NCBI RefSeq assembly: GCF_000214175.1
Contig: NC_015564.1
Span: forward strand, 4,588,001-4,652,000
Direction of reading: 5' to 3'
DNA from: Hoyosella subflava DQS3-9A1
GTDB taxonomy: Bacteria > Actinomycetota > Actinomycetes > Mycobacteriales > Mycobacteriaceae
DNA length: 64,000 nt
Shown: positions 45,705 through 54,048 of the stretch, in pieces
How positions within the stretch are numbered: position 1 is the stretch's first letter
How the letters are laid out: each line of letters starts with the position of its first letter
Position numbers and translations under genes: made by a program
The notes under the pieces: generated by a model
What the model was told of the DNA's origin: nothing
The model's input: only the letters and a program-made list of their open reading frames with translations
The model's database searches: none

Positions 45705-46691
45705 TCATCCACCCACCGGGAAGCGCCGCAACAACTCATGCAGTTCGCGTGTCTCCCGGTCGATGTGGTCCGCGAAATCGTCTCCGGCGACGAATGTGTT
45801 GTTCCAGTGATTGTCACGCACCGTGCGGCCCCAAGTCGCTGACCCGGCAAGGCTGGCGAACATGTCGACGAGCGCGTCACGCTCAGATGGTGAGATGCCT
45901 GGTGGTGCCATGAGGCCGCGCCAATTGTGGAACTCCACGTCCAGTCCCCGTTCCATGAGGGTCGGGGCGTCGATTCCTGGCAATCGCTCCGCCCCCGTGA
46001 TTGCGAGGACACGCACTTCACCATCCCGGATCTCGTAAAGATGCTCCGAGATACCGGTGAAGGCAACATCAACCTGGTCAGAGACCAGAGCGCCGAGCAT
46101 ATCGCCACCCCCGTCGTACGCGCGATACCCACTCTGGGAGGGCTCGACGCCGATAGCTTCGAGGAACAACATCGCGGCGAGATAGTCGGGGCCGCCAGGC
46201 TGCGAGCCCCCACCGATCTGGGCAGCGTCCGGTTCAGCCCGTACCGCGGCCACGAGGTCATCGATGGTCGCGAACTCTGAATCGGGACGCACGAGGATCG
46301 CACCCGGCTCGTCCATCAATTGTGCGATCGGTGTCAGCTCGCGGAGCACTTCTCCCTGCCCGGAGACTTCAGCGTTCGCTATCGTCGCGAGACCCATTTG
46401 AAGCAGCAGCGAAGGGGCGCCCTCCTCAAAACGCGCGCGATGCAGGGCTGCGAGGCCTCCATCACCAGGCATGTTGATTATCGATGCACTCTCCACGAGC
46501 CGTTCATCTTCTAAAGCGATGCCCGTCAAGCGCGCGGTCTGATCGAATCCCCCGCCTGGTGGGGTTGGAACAATGATGCGTAGCGGCGAAAGCTCCGTTC
46601 CCCCGCCAGGGACGCATCCCGCGATAATCGACACTAGCGCGATCATCAAGAGAGCGAACTTCCCTGGGAGGGAACGGAGCTTGTGTGTCAC
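45705..46691 (-). CDS. Tripartite tricarboxylate transporter substrate-binding protein (second copy)
   Basis: 328 residues from GTG 46691, with a GAAAGGAT site upstream. The lipoprotein-type signal LLMIALVSIIAGC (Cys near residue 26) is followed by a TctC/Bug domain: LRIIVPTPPGGGFDQTARLT, the glycine-rich binding loop, YRAYDGGGDMLGALVSDQVD and LTPIAQL. It binds a carboxylate outside the membrane and delivers it to TctAB. It differs clearly from the other TctC at 48785-49801 and starts six bases after the tctA stop, so one operon encodes two binding proteins. Confidence 0.88.
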   Translation of the reverse strand: MTHKLRSLPGKFALLMIALVSIIAGCVPGGGTELSPLRIIVPTPPGGGFDQTARLTGIALEDERLVESASIINMPGDGGLAALHRARFEEGAPSLLLQMGLATIANAEVSGQGEVLRELTPIAQLMDEPGAILVRPDSEFATIDDLVAAVRAEPDAAQIGGGSQPGGPDYLAAMLFLEAIGVEPSQSGYRAYDGGGDMLGALVSDQVDVAFTGISEHLYEIRDGEVRVLAITGAERLPGIDAPTLMERGLDVEFHNWRGLMAPPGISPSERDALVDMFASLAGSATWGRTVRDNHWNNTFVAGDDFADHIDRETRELHELLRRFPVGG

Positions 46692-46696
46692 GACTG

Positions 46697-48235
46697 TCAG
46701 ATCCTTTCGGAGACCTTCTCCTTTTCCTGCCCACCGTCGATGTCTTGCTCTGCGCCGCGGCGGGACCGTCGCACTGTTCCGATCACTGCGGGGAGCAGGG
46801 ACAGTATCGCAAGCCCGAGCAAGATCGCGGGGATTGGTTGCGTAGCGAAGACAGTCCAGTCTCCGCCGGAGATCTGCAATGCCTGGCGCATCGAGCGTTC
46901 CATCAAGCCGCCGAGAATCAGCCCCAAGATCAGCGGTGCTGCCGGGAACCCATTGGCTCGCATCAAGAAGCCGATCGCACCAAACGCTATGAGCAGCCAC
47001 AAATCAAACGTGGAGAAGCTCAGTCCATACACGCCAACCACGCAGAAGACGACTACCAGCGGCAGGAGCAGCGTTCTTGGGGTGTCCAGAACCTTCGCGA
47101 ACAACGGAATGAGCGGCAAATTCAGCACAAGCAGCACGATGCTGCCGATGTACATGCTGGCAATTACACCCCAGAACACTTCGGGGCGGTCGGTCATCAT
47201 CATCGGGCCCGGCTGCACGTCGAGGACGAGCAGCGCGCCGAGCAGAATCGCGGTAGTTCCGGACCCTGGGACCGCCAGCGTCAGCAGCGGAACGAACGAT
47301 CCGACGGCCGCCGCGTTGTTGGCTGACTCGGGAGCAGCAACACCCTTGATGTTGCCTTTGCCGAATGTTTTGCCGTCCTTCGCGATGCGCTTTTCGAAAG
47401 AGTAGGAGAGGAAAGATGCGACGGTTGCGCCCGCGCCGGGGAGAACGCCGGTGAAGAATCCCAGCACAGAGCTGCGCGCGACTGGTGGCGCAATCGTCTT
47501 CGCTTCCTTCCGAGTGAGGCGTAGCGACGTGACCTTACGCTTTTCACCTTCCTTGCCCCGCTTCGTCAGCATGACGAGCACTTCCGCGAGCGCGAAGATG
47601 CCGAGGGCGACGATCAGGAAATCGATGCCTTCCAGCAAGTCCGGCAAACCGAAGGTGAAACGCTGATTCGCGGTCTGCGTATCGATGCCGACAAGTGCGA
47701 TCATCACGCCGACGACGGCTGCTATCAGGCCTTTCGTGATGTTCTTGCCGGCGAGGGTGACCACAGCGGTGAGACCGAGAATCATCAGCGCGAAGTATTC
47801 CGCAGGGCCGAAGCTGACAGCGAGGCTCGACAGCGCGGGCGCGACGGCCATCAGGCCGATGATGCCGATCGTGCCTCCGACAAAGGAGGAGATTGCGGCG
47901 ATCGCTAGTGCCTTGCCGGCTCTGCCCTGCTGCGCCATCGGGTAACCGTCGAACGATGTCGCCACCGTCCCTGCTACCCCGGGGGCATTCAGAAGAATCG
48001 ACGACGTGGAGCCACCGAATATTGCACCGTAGTAGACACCCGCGAGCATGATGATCGCCGTAGTGGGGTCCATCCCGAAAGCAACGGGAATCATCAGTGC
48101 GATCGCGCTCATTGGGCCCAGGCCGGGGAGAGTACCGATGATCGTTCCGGCGAGCACACCAATGAAGACGAACAGCAAGTTCTGCGGGGTCAGTGCGACA
48201 CTGAATCCCTGCATCAACTGGTCAAATGTATCCAT
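46697..48235 (-). CDS. tctA: Tripartite tricarboxylate transporter large permease TctA
   Basis: 512 residues from ATG 48235 (MDTFDQLMQGFSVALTPQNL). About 12 membrane helices, with signature GTLPGLGPMSAIALMIP and its inverted repeat FFTGVLPGAGATVASFLSYS, as in all TctA permeases. It forms the sodium- or proton-coupled carboxylate channel with TctB. The charged C-terminal tail (GGQEKEKVSERI) is cytosolic. The order tctC-tctB-tctA-tctC is contiguous, with gaps under 15 bases. Confidence 0.95.
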   Translation of the reverse strand: MDTFDQLMQGFSVALTPQNLLFVFIGVLAGTIIGTLPGLGPMSAIALMIPVAFGMDPTTAIIMLAGVYYGAIFGGSTSSILLNAPGVAGTVATSFDGYPMAQQGRAGKALAIAAISSFVGGTIGIIGLMAVAPALSSLAVSFGPAEYFALMILGLTAVVTLAGKNITKGLIAAVVGVMIALVGIDTQTANQRFTFGLPDLLEGIDFLIVALGIFALAEVLVMLTKRGKEGEKRKVTSLRLTRKEAKTIAPPVARSSVLGFFTGVLPGAGATVASFLSYSFEKRIAKDGKTFGKGNIKGVAAPESANNAAAVGSFVPLLTLAVPGSGTTAILLGALLVLDVQPGPMMMTDRPEVFWGVIASMYIGSIVLLVLNLPLIPLFAKVLDTPRTLLLPLVVVFCVVGVYGLSFSTFDLWLLIAFGAIGFLMRANGFPAAPLILGLILGGLMERSMRQALQISGGDWTVFATQPIPAILLGLAILSLLPAVIGTVRRSRRGAEQDIDGGQEKEKVSERI

Positions 48236-48248
48236 GAGAGTGTCCTGA

Positions 48249-48788
48249 TCAGAAAGGCAGAACGCCGGTTGGCAGCGCCACACCGAGTCCTGTGGTGATG
48301 CTCAGGTAGAGAATGAGCGGGACGGCGATGCTCACAACTGCGTTCACGAGGTGCCTCTTGTATCCGAGGTACCAGGCGACGAGGAACACGTAGGCGGCGG
48401 TGGCGATGATGAAGCCCAGACGCTCGAACGCGAAGGCGTACACGCACGTCGATGCAACGAACAAACCAATTTCGTACGCCTGGTTGCCGGTACGGCCCAG
48501 TCGGGGTCCCTCGTCCTCGGCTGCAACAGCTTCCGTCGCCGCCGTCCGGGCTTTGACGACCGCAGGCACCGCCGCCTGCGCCACTGATTTCGGCTCCCCA
48601 CGCTGAAAGAACAACACCGCAGCGAGCAGCAGAAGCACGACGCCGAGCCCCTTCGGCAATGTTGAAGGCTGAACGGGCACCTCAACCGCGGTGAACTCAG
48701 AGATTTGTGTGGCGAAGAAGAAATAGGCCAGCGCGAGGACACCTACGGCGAGTGCCAGCGTCCGCTGAGTGAATGTGAAGCTTGTCAT
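48249..48788 (-). CDS. tctB: Tripartite tricarboxylate transporter small permease TctB
   Basis: 179 residues with four membrane helices (about 10-30, 45-62, 105-135 and 145-170) and a central hydrophilic loop of about 40 residues, the TctB pattern. It partners TctA. The start codon overlaps the stop of the upstream tctC (ATGA), and the gap to tctA is 13 bases. The sequence is poorly conserved in this family, so the call rests on size, topology and position. Confidence 0.9.
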   Translation of the reverse strand: MTSFTFTQRTLALAVGVLALAYFFFATQISEFTAVEVPVQPSTLPKGLGVVLLLLAAVLFFQRGEPKSVAQAAVPAVVKARTAATEAVAAEDEGPRLGRTGNQAYEIGLFVASTCVYAFAFERLGFIIATAAYVFLVAWYLGYKRHLVNAVVSIAVPLILYLSITTGLGVALPTGVLPF

Positions 48789-49801
48789 GAGGTTCCCGCG
48801 TTCCTGGCCAGCCCGACCTCATCGAGGATTTCAGCGAACTCGTCGTTGGTCTCGTCGAGGAACTGGGCGAAATCTGCTGAGCCGAGGTACGAGTCAACCC
48901 ACCCCAGCCGTGCGGATTCGACCTTCCAGGATTCGAGTTCCACGAGCTGGCTGAAGAGGTTTTCGTAATATTCGACCTGGGCGGCGGTCAAGTCACCGGG
49001 AGCCATCACCCCGCGCCAGATATCGAACGTGAAGTCATATCCGAGCTCAGTGAGCGTCGGCACGTCAGGCATCGACTCGACGCGTTCGGGCGCGGAAACC
49101 GCCAGGGCCCGTATCTTCCCGCTGTCAATCAGCCCGGTTGCCTCACCACCACCAGTAACGCCCATATCGACGTGACCGCCCAGTAGCGCTGTCATCGCTT
49201 CGCCGCCACCGTTGAAAGCGACGTAGTTGAGCTCCGTTGGATCCGCGCCGACGGCGAGCGACGCCCCCGCGACGGCGACGTGATCCATGCTTCCGGGTGA
49301 CGACCCGCCCGCTACAGCGAAAGATTGCGGGCGTGAGCGCAGCTGCTCCGCTGCCTCGTCGAACGAGGTGATCGGTGAGTCTCCTGGGACCACGTACACC
49401 ATGTAGTCGGTCGCGAGTCGGGCAATCGGCGTGTACTCGGTGTACTCGTTTTGTGCCTGACCCGTCATTGGGACAAGCAGCATGGGTGGACTTGTGACGA
49501 AGAGTTTGTGCGGATCGCCGGAATGAGCGGCCATGTATGCCCATCCGATTGCGCCTCCCGCACCAGGCTTGTTGATGACGCGGAACTGCTTGTCGGCGAG
49601 ACCCGCCTCATCAAGCAGCCTCGTACTGGTTCGTGCGAGTGTGTCCCAGCCACCGCCGGTGGCCGCGGGGGCGACCATTTCGATGGGCTGGGAAGGCGAC
49701 CACGCACCGTCTTCAGAGACTTCCGCTTCTGTGCAGGCGGTCGCGGTGAAGACAGCGAACGCAGCCACCGCACAAACGGGGAAGGCCAGGCGTTTCCTCA
49801 T
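48785..49801 (-). CDS. tctC: Tripartite tricarboxylate transporter substrate-binding protein TctC
   Basis: 338 residues from ATG 49801 (MRKRLAFPVCAVAAFAVFTA), with a lipoprotein signal and Cys near residue 23 (TATAC). TctC/Bug fold: IEMVAPAATGGGWDTLARTS, VINKPGAGGAIGWAYMAAHS and VGADPTELNYVAFNGGGEAM. It captures tricarboxylates or related acids outside the cell. It is first gene of the transporter operon and divergent from a CitA/CitB-type two-component system, which probably activates it when the substrate is present. Confidence 0.93.
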   Translation of the reverse strand: MRKRLAFPVCAVAAFAVFTATACTEAEVSEDGAWSPSQPIEMVAPAATGGGWDTLARTSTRLLDEAGLADKQFRVINKPGAGGAIGWAYMAAHSGDPHKLFVTSPPMLLVPMTGQAQNEYTEYTPIARLATDYMVYVVPGDSPITSFDEAAEQLRSRPQSFAVAGGSSPGSMDHVAVAGASLAVGADPTELNYVAFNGGGEAMTALLGGHVDMGVTGGGEATGLIDSGKIRALAVSAPERVESMPDVPTLTELGYDFTFDIWRGVMAPGDLTAAQVEYYENLFSQLVELESWKVESARLGWVDSYLGSADFAQFLDETNDEFAEILDEVGLARNAGTS

Positions 49802-49880
49802 TCCGAACTCCCAACGTGGACTTGTGATGCGCTTCACATCGTCAACCCGTGACCTGAGTCACGTGAATGTTGTGTAAGTA

Positions 49881-49925
49881 GTTCGGAACACTGTTCGTAG
49901 TGAACATTGTGGTCATATTGTTCAC
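49881..49925. promoter_or_regulatory. Cluster of GTTC/GAAC repeats between tctC and the sensor kinase
   Basis: Within 45 bases occur GAACACTGTTC, GTTC-GTAGT-GAAC and TGAACA-N12-TGTTCA, overlapping inverted repeats built on TGTTC/GAACA. Placed between the divergent tct operon and the two-component genes, they are good candidates for binding sites of the response regulator encoded at 51596. Confidence 0.55.
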
Positions 49926-49970
49926 GCGAGATGCTCGCCGGAGATGGCGGAAATGTGAGAGTCTCGGCTC

Positions 49971-51599
49971 GTGCGCCCCAGGCTTACGCTCGCCGGGCAG
50001 TTCCTCGCCCTCCAGTTGACGATCATCATGATCGTGCTAATCGTCGTGACTGGGGTAGCTCTGGCTCAGTTCGACGCCGCGTTCCGCCAGAATGAAGGCC
50101 GCCGGATGAGCGCGATCGCCGAAACAGGCGCATCGACCGAAACCATTCGCATCGGCCTCGCCGATCCTGCGCAGCATGGCCTCCTGCCCCCGGCTGGTGA
50201 AAGCCTCCGCAGTCTGTCCGGGGCAGATTTCGTCATCATCGCTGACCCGGCTCGTCGAATCTACGCCTCACCCGACCCGAGCGACCTCGAGCGCCGCTTT
50301 CAGGTTGGCTCCAGCCCGGTGTTAGACGGACGCGCGTGGTCCGGCTCCACGGAACACAACAATGTTGACTACATCGCCGCGCACGTCCCCGTAATTGCTA
50401 ACGGTGAGGTCATCGGCATCGTCGCGGCAGGCCGGGCGGTTCCCACTATCGGGCAGCGTCTGATTGCCGCCGCGCCAGGTATCTTCGCGTATCTCGCTAT
50501 CGCGGGCGTCATTGGGTTCGCGGGGTCACTACTGCTGGCACGCCGGGTCAAGCGTCAGACTCTCGGGTTAGAACCGGACGCGATCACGCGGCTTGTCCGG
50601 CACCGCGAAGCGATGCTGCATGGTATCCGCGAAGGTGTGCTTGGCTTGGACGCGACGGGACGAATCACTGTCGTCAGCGAATCAGCCAGCGAACTCCTGG
50701 GCCTGCCGCCCGATGCCACCGGGCGCAACATCTCAGAACTCGGGCTTGACCCGAAGTTGCAGGCTGCGCTTGTCAGCGACGAACCCCAGGGGGAACAGGT
50801 CATTGCAGTGCGTGACCGTGTAATCACGCTCAACCGGATGCCGCTGACAGAAGCGGGTGTACCGGCCGGGTCAGTCACGACGATGCGCGACCGCACGGAT
50901 CTGCTCGCGCTGCAAAGCGAACTCACGGTGTCGAAAACCACGACCGATGCTTTGCGCGCACAAGCACACGAATTCAGTAACCAGCTTCACGTGATCTCGG
51001 GACTGCTCGAACTCGGCGAACATGAGGAGGTTCAGAATTACGTCCGCAAGGTCGGCGGGACGCGTGCGCAACTCACCGATAGCGTCAAGTTCTTGATCCA
51101 GGATCCCGCTGTGGCGGCGCTGCTGATCGCGAAAACCAGCCTCGCAACCGAACAGGGCAGCACACTCGCCGTTTCCGATGAGTCGGCGCTCGGCCCCCTC
51201 CCCGACCCCCTTGTCGCTGATGTCGTCACGGTGGCCGGAAACCTCATCGACAACGCGCTCGACGCCCTGTCACAGCACAGCGGCCCGGGACAGGTGGAGG
51301 TGACTCTCGGGGACCATGCCGGGGCGGTCAGTGTGCGGGTGCGCGACACGGGTCCAGGAATCCCGGAGGAACACCACACGAAGATTTTCGAACGCGGATA
51401 CTCCACTAAAGACAGTCAGTCCCGCGCCCGTGGCTACGGGCTGGCGCTGACACAAGTGATCTGCGCGCGGAGGGGCGGGGCCGTCACGGTCCAGTCCGGG
51501 GAAGCCGGTACGAGTTCCGCACTTTGGGGTGCGGAGTTCACCGCCTACCTGCCGCGGACTCCCGAGGATGACTCCGGGGCAAGGAAGGAGGACCGGTGA
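49971..51599 (+). CDS. Sensor histidine kinase, CitA/DcuS family
   Basis: 542 residues, GTG start. Membrane helix about 15-35, extracellular sensor (PDC/sCache-like, about 40-165), second helix about 170-190, then a PAS domain (about 205-300), His box EFSNQLHVISGLLELG (phospho-His near residue 337) and HATPase with NLIDNALDAL and DTGPGIPEEH, GYGLALTQ. This is the order of citrate/fumarate sensors. The extracellular domain presumably binds a carboxylate carried by the neighbouring TctC proteins. The stop overlaps the next gene. Confidence 0.93.
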   Translation: MRPRLTLAGQFLALQLTIIMIVLIVVTGVALAQFDAAFRQNEGRRMSAIAETGASTETIRIGLADPAQHGLLPPAGESLRSLSGADFVIIADPARRIYASPDPSDLERRFQVGSSPVLDGRAWSGSTEHNNVDYIAAHVPVIANGEVIGIVAAGRAVPTIGQRLIAAAPGIFAYLAIAGVIGFAGSLLLARRVKRQTLGLEPDAITRLVRHREAMLHGIREGVLGLDATGRITVVSESASELLGLPPDATGRNISELGLDPKLQAALVSDEPQGEQVIAVRDRVITLNRMPLTEAGVPAGSVTTMRDRTDLLALQSELTVSKTTTDALRAQAHEFSNQLHVISGLLELGEHEEVQNYVRKVGGTRAQLTDSVKFLIQDPAVAALLIAKTSLATEQGSTLAVSDESALGPLPDPLVADVVTVAGNLIDNALDALSQHSGPGQVEVTLGDHAGAVSVRVRDTGPGIPEEHHTKIFERGYSTKDSQSRARGYGLALTQVICARRGGAVTVQSGEAGTSSALWGAEFTAYLPRTPEDDSGARKEDR

Positions 51600-52273
51600 T
51601 CCGAGTTCTGGTGGTTGACGATGACTTCATGGTCGCGCGCGTGCACCGCGGCATGGTCGAACGAGTGCCTGGCTTCACCGTCGTGGGTGTCGCGCATACG
51701 GGTACGGCCGCGCTGACAATAGTCAACGAACTCACACCCGATCTCGTCCTCCTCGACGTATACATGCCCGACCTGAGCGGGATCGATGTGCTTCGTCGAC
51801 TACGCAACAGCGATAACCCCGTCGATGTCCTGATCATCACGGCTGCTCGCGACGCTGAGACGATTCGCACCGCGCTGCGTGGCGGGGTGGCGCACTACAT
51901 CATCAAACCGTTCGAATGGTCGACATTGCGTGAACGGTTGCTGCACTACCAGCAGCAACGAAACGAGCTGCAGCACATTGATACCGCTGATATCGCCGAC
52001 CAGTCCGACATCGACCGGGTCTTCGGTGCACCTACGACGCCCGAGATAATGCCGAAAGGAATGAGCGTGCAGACTGCCGAGCTCGTTCGCGACGCTTTGC
52101 ACAGCGCCGATGACGACCTGTCCGCGACAGAATGCGCGGCGAGCACGGGACTTTCTCGCGTGAGCGCGCGCCGCTACCTCGAGTACTTCGCGGAATCAGG
52201 CACAGCGGAAGTGCGGCTGAGGTACGGCACAGCGGGCCGTCCCGAACGCCGCTACCACTGGATTGGTGCGTAA
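51596..52273 (+). CDS. Response regulator, CitB/DpiA family
   Basis: 225 residues, GTG start overlapping the kinase stop. Receiver domain: VLVVDDDFMVARVHRG (acidic pair), phospho-Asp in LVLLDVYMPDLSG (near residue 54) and Lys in YIIKPFEW. The C-terminal DNA-binding domain (about 160-225) has SATECAASTGLSRVSARRYL, the DpiA/CitB-type HTH. It would activate tctCBA and perhaps a citrate-family catabolic gene on sensing the substrate through the kinase. Confidence 0.93.
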   Translation: MIRVLVVDDDFMVARVHRGMVERVPGFTVVGVAHTGTAALTIVNELTPDLVLLDVYMPDLSGIDVLRRLRNSDNPVDVLIITAARDAETIRTALRGGVAHYIIKPFEWSTLRERLLHYQQQRNELQHIDTADIADQSDIDRVFGAPTTPEIMPKGMSVQTAELVRDALHSADDDLSATECAASTGLSRVSARRYLEYFAESGTAEVRLRYGTAGRPERRYHWIGA

Positions 52274-52323
52274 TTATCGTTTGCGTTCAAAGCGCCTCCT
52301 CCTGGTGCGGTTAGGGTAGGGAT

Positions 52324-52986
52324 ATGCAACGAGTCGTCATTGCCGGGGGACACGGCCAGATCGCTCTTTACCTCACCCGCCTGCTCGATGCGCGTGGCGA
52401 CCGGGCTGTAGGACTTATCCGGAACCCCGATCATTCCGATGACCTTCGCGCTATCGGTGGAGAGCCGATTGTCCTCGATCTCGAATCTTCCTCGGTCGAT
52501 GATGTCGCATCCGTTCTTGATGGCGCGGACGCAGTGGTTTTTGCTGCTGGTGCCGGGCCGGGAAGCGGCGCGGCCCGCAAAGACACCGTCGATCGCGCAG
52601 CGGCTGTGCTCCTCGCGGATGCGGCTGAGGCGGCGAGCGTGAAGCGCTTCATCCAGATTTCAGCGTTTGGTGCGGGAGAGCCGATCCCCGACGACGCCGA
52701 CGAGGTCTGGGCTGCTTACTTGAGGGCGAAGTCAGCAGCCGAATCCGATCTTGTCCGGCGCAGTGATCTCGAGTGGACGATACTGCGGCCGGGGCGGCTG
52801 ACCGACAACACAGCGACCGGGCTGGTCAACTTGGCTGAGCCGACTATCCCAAAAGGGGACGTCACCCGCGAAGATGTTGCGCTGGTGATCGCGGAGTTGC
52901 TGCGTGCGCCCGGCACGGCGCACAAAGTGCTGATGCTCACCGAGGGCGAGGTGCCTTTCGGTGAGGCGGTCGAGGAGTTGGGCTAG
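52324..52986 (+). CDS. NAD(P)-binding Rossmann protein (SDR a5-like)
   Basis: 220 residues. It starts MQRVVIAGGHGQIALYLTRL, a variant GxxGxxG nucleotide motif, and contains VFAAGAGPGSG and FIQISAFGAGE, as in small atypical SDRs (NAD(P)H-binding, YwnB/YtfG-like). These may be reductases or redox-sensing proteins; the substrate is unknown. It starts 50 bases after the response-regulator gene but its product has no obvious tie to transport. Confidence 0.85.
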   Translation: MQRVVIAGGHGQIALYLTRLLDARGDRAVGLIRNPDHSDDLRAIGGEPIVLDLESSSVDDVASVLDGADAVVFAAGAGPGSGAARKDTVDRAAAVLLADAAEAASVKRFIQISAFGAGEPIPDDADEVWAAYLRAKSAAESDLVRRSDLEWTILRPGRLTDNTATGLVNLAEPTIPKGDVTREDVALVIAELLRAPGTAHKVLMLTEGEVPFGEAVEELG

Positions 52987-53035
52987 CGTCGCGGCGTTCG
53001 GTTGAGGATTTCGGCGCATGTGGAACGCTATAGAC

Positions 53036-53956
53036 ATGCCGCTTGATTTTCGTATTTTCACTGAGCCCCAGCAGGGGGCTTCTTACGATGACCTCCTAGC
53101 GATCGCTAAAGCCACCGAAGACCTCGGTTTTGATGCTTTTTTCCGCTCCGATCACTACCTGAGTATGGGCAGCGCATCAGGACTGCCCGGCCCGACGGAC
53201 GCCTGGACAACCCTCGCGGGGCTTGCGCGAGAGACTTCACGCATCCGTTTGGGCACGCTTGTCACGTCGGCAACGTTCCGGCACCCAGGTGTCCTCGGCA
53301 TCCAGGTTGCGCAGGTAGACCAGATGTCAGGTGGACGCGTTGAACTCGGCCTCGGGGCGGGCTGGTTCGAGGAAGAACACAAGGCCTACGGAATCCCCTT
53401 CCCGAGCAAGAGGTTTGGCCGACTCGAGGAGCAGCTGGCCCTGATTACCGGCATGTGGGAAACGCCCGCTGGTGAGACGTTCACCTTCAAGGGGGAGTAC
53501 TACGAACTCATCGACTGTCCCGCACTTCCTAAGCCTGCGCAGTCACAACTACCGGTGATCGTCGGCGGCAAGGGCCCGAAGCGGACACCTGCTCTTGCTG
53601 CCCAGTTTGGGCATGAATACAACGCAGCGTTCCCTGAAATCGACAGTATCCGGAGCCGGTTCACGGTAATTCGTGATGCGTGCGAAGAACTCGGACGCAG
53701 CCCTGATGACTTGGTGTACTCCGCCGCGCTAGTCGTGTGCGTGGGCCGCGACGAGGCGGAATTCCGCCGTCGGGCGGCGGCGATCGGGCGTGAGCCGGAT
53801 GAGTTGCGCAAACACGGCGTCGCGGGGACGCCCGCTGAGGCAGCGGAGGTTATCGGCCGGGCCGCTGAACAAGGCTGCGAACGCTTCTACCTGCAGGTTC
53901 TCGACCTCTCCGATCTTGATCACCTCGATCTGATCGCGAAAGAGGTCATCGCCTAG
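53036..53956 (+). CDS. LLM-class F420-dependent oxidoreductase
   Basis: 306 residues from ATG 53036. It is a luciferase-like (bacterial monooxygenase fold) protein with FRIFTEPQQGASYDDLLAIA, GFDAFFRSDHYLS, RIRLGTLVTSATFRHPGVLG and GRVELGLGAGWFEEEHKAYG, the pattern of mycobacterial F420-dependent oxidoreductases. Hydride transfer to or from F420 is expected. The substrate is unknown. With the deazaflavin-fold proteins at 26293 and in the fusion at 29739, it indicates that this organism makes F420. Confidence 0.9.
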   Translation: MPLDFRIFTEPQQGASYDDLLAIAKATEDLGFDAFFRSDHYLSMGSASGLPGPTDAWTTLAGLARETSRIRLGTLVTSATFRHPGVLGIQVAQVDQMSGGRVELGLGAGWFEEEHKAYGIPFPSKRFGRLEEQLALITGMWETPAGETFTFKGEYYELIDCPALPKPAQSQLPVIVGGKGPKRTPALAAQFGHEYNAAFPEIDSIRSRFTVIRDACEELGRSPDDLVYSAALVVCVGRDEAEFRRRAAAIGREPDELRKHGVAGTPAEAAEVIGRAAEQGCERFYLQVLDLSDLDHLDLIAKEVIA

Positions 53957-54048
53957 CCCCGCAAACGCGGAAGCAGGTATTGCCGAGACACGATGTCTCA
54001 CCTATGTTGGTACTCATCGGCTACGAGGCCGCACCAACGGAGGTTGCG

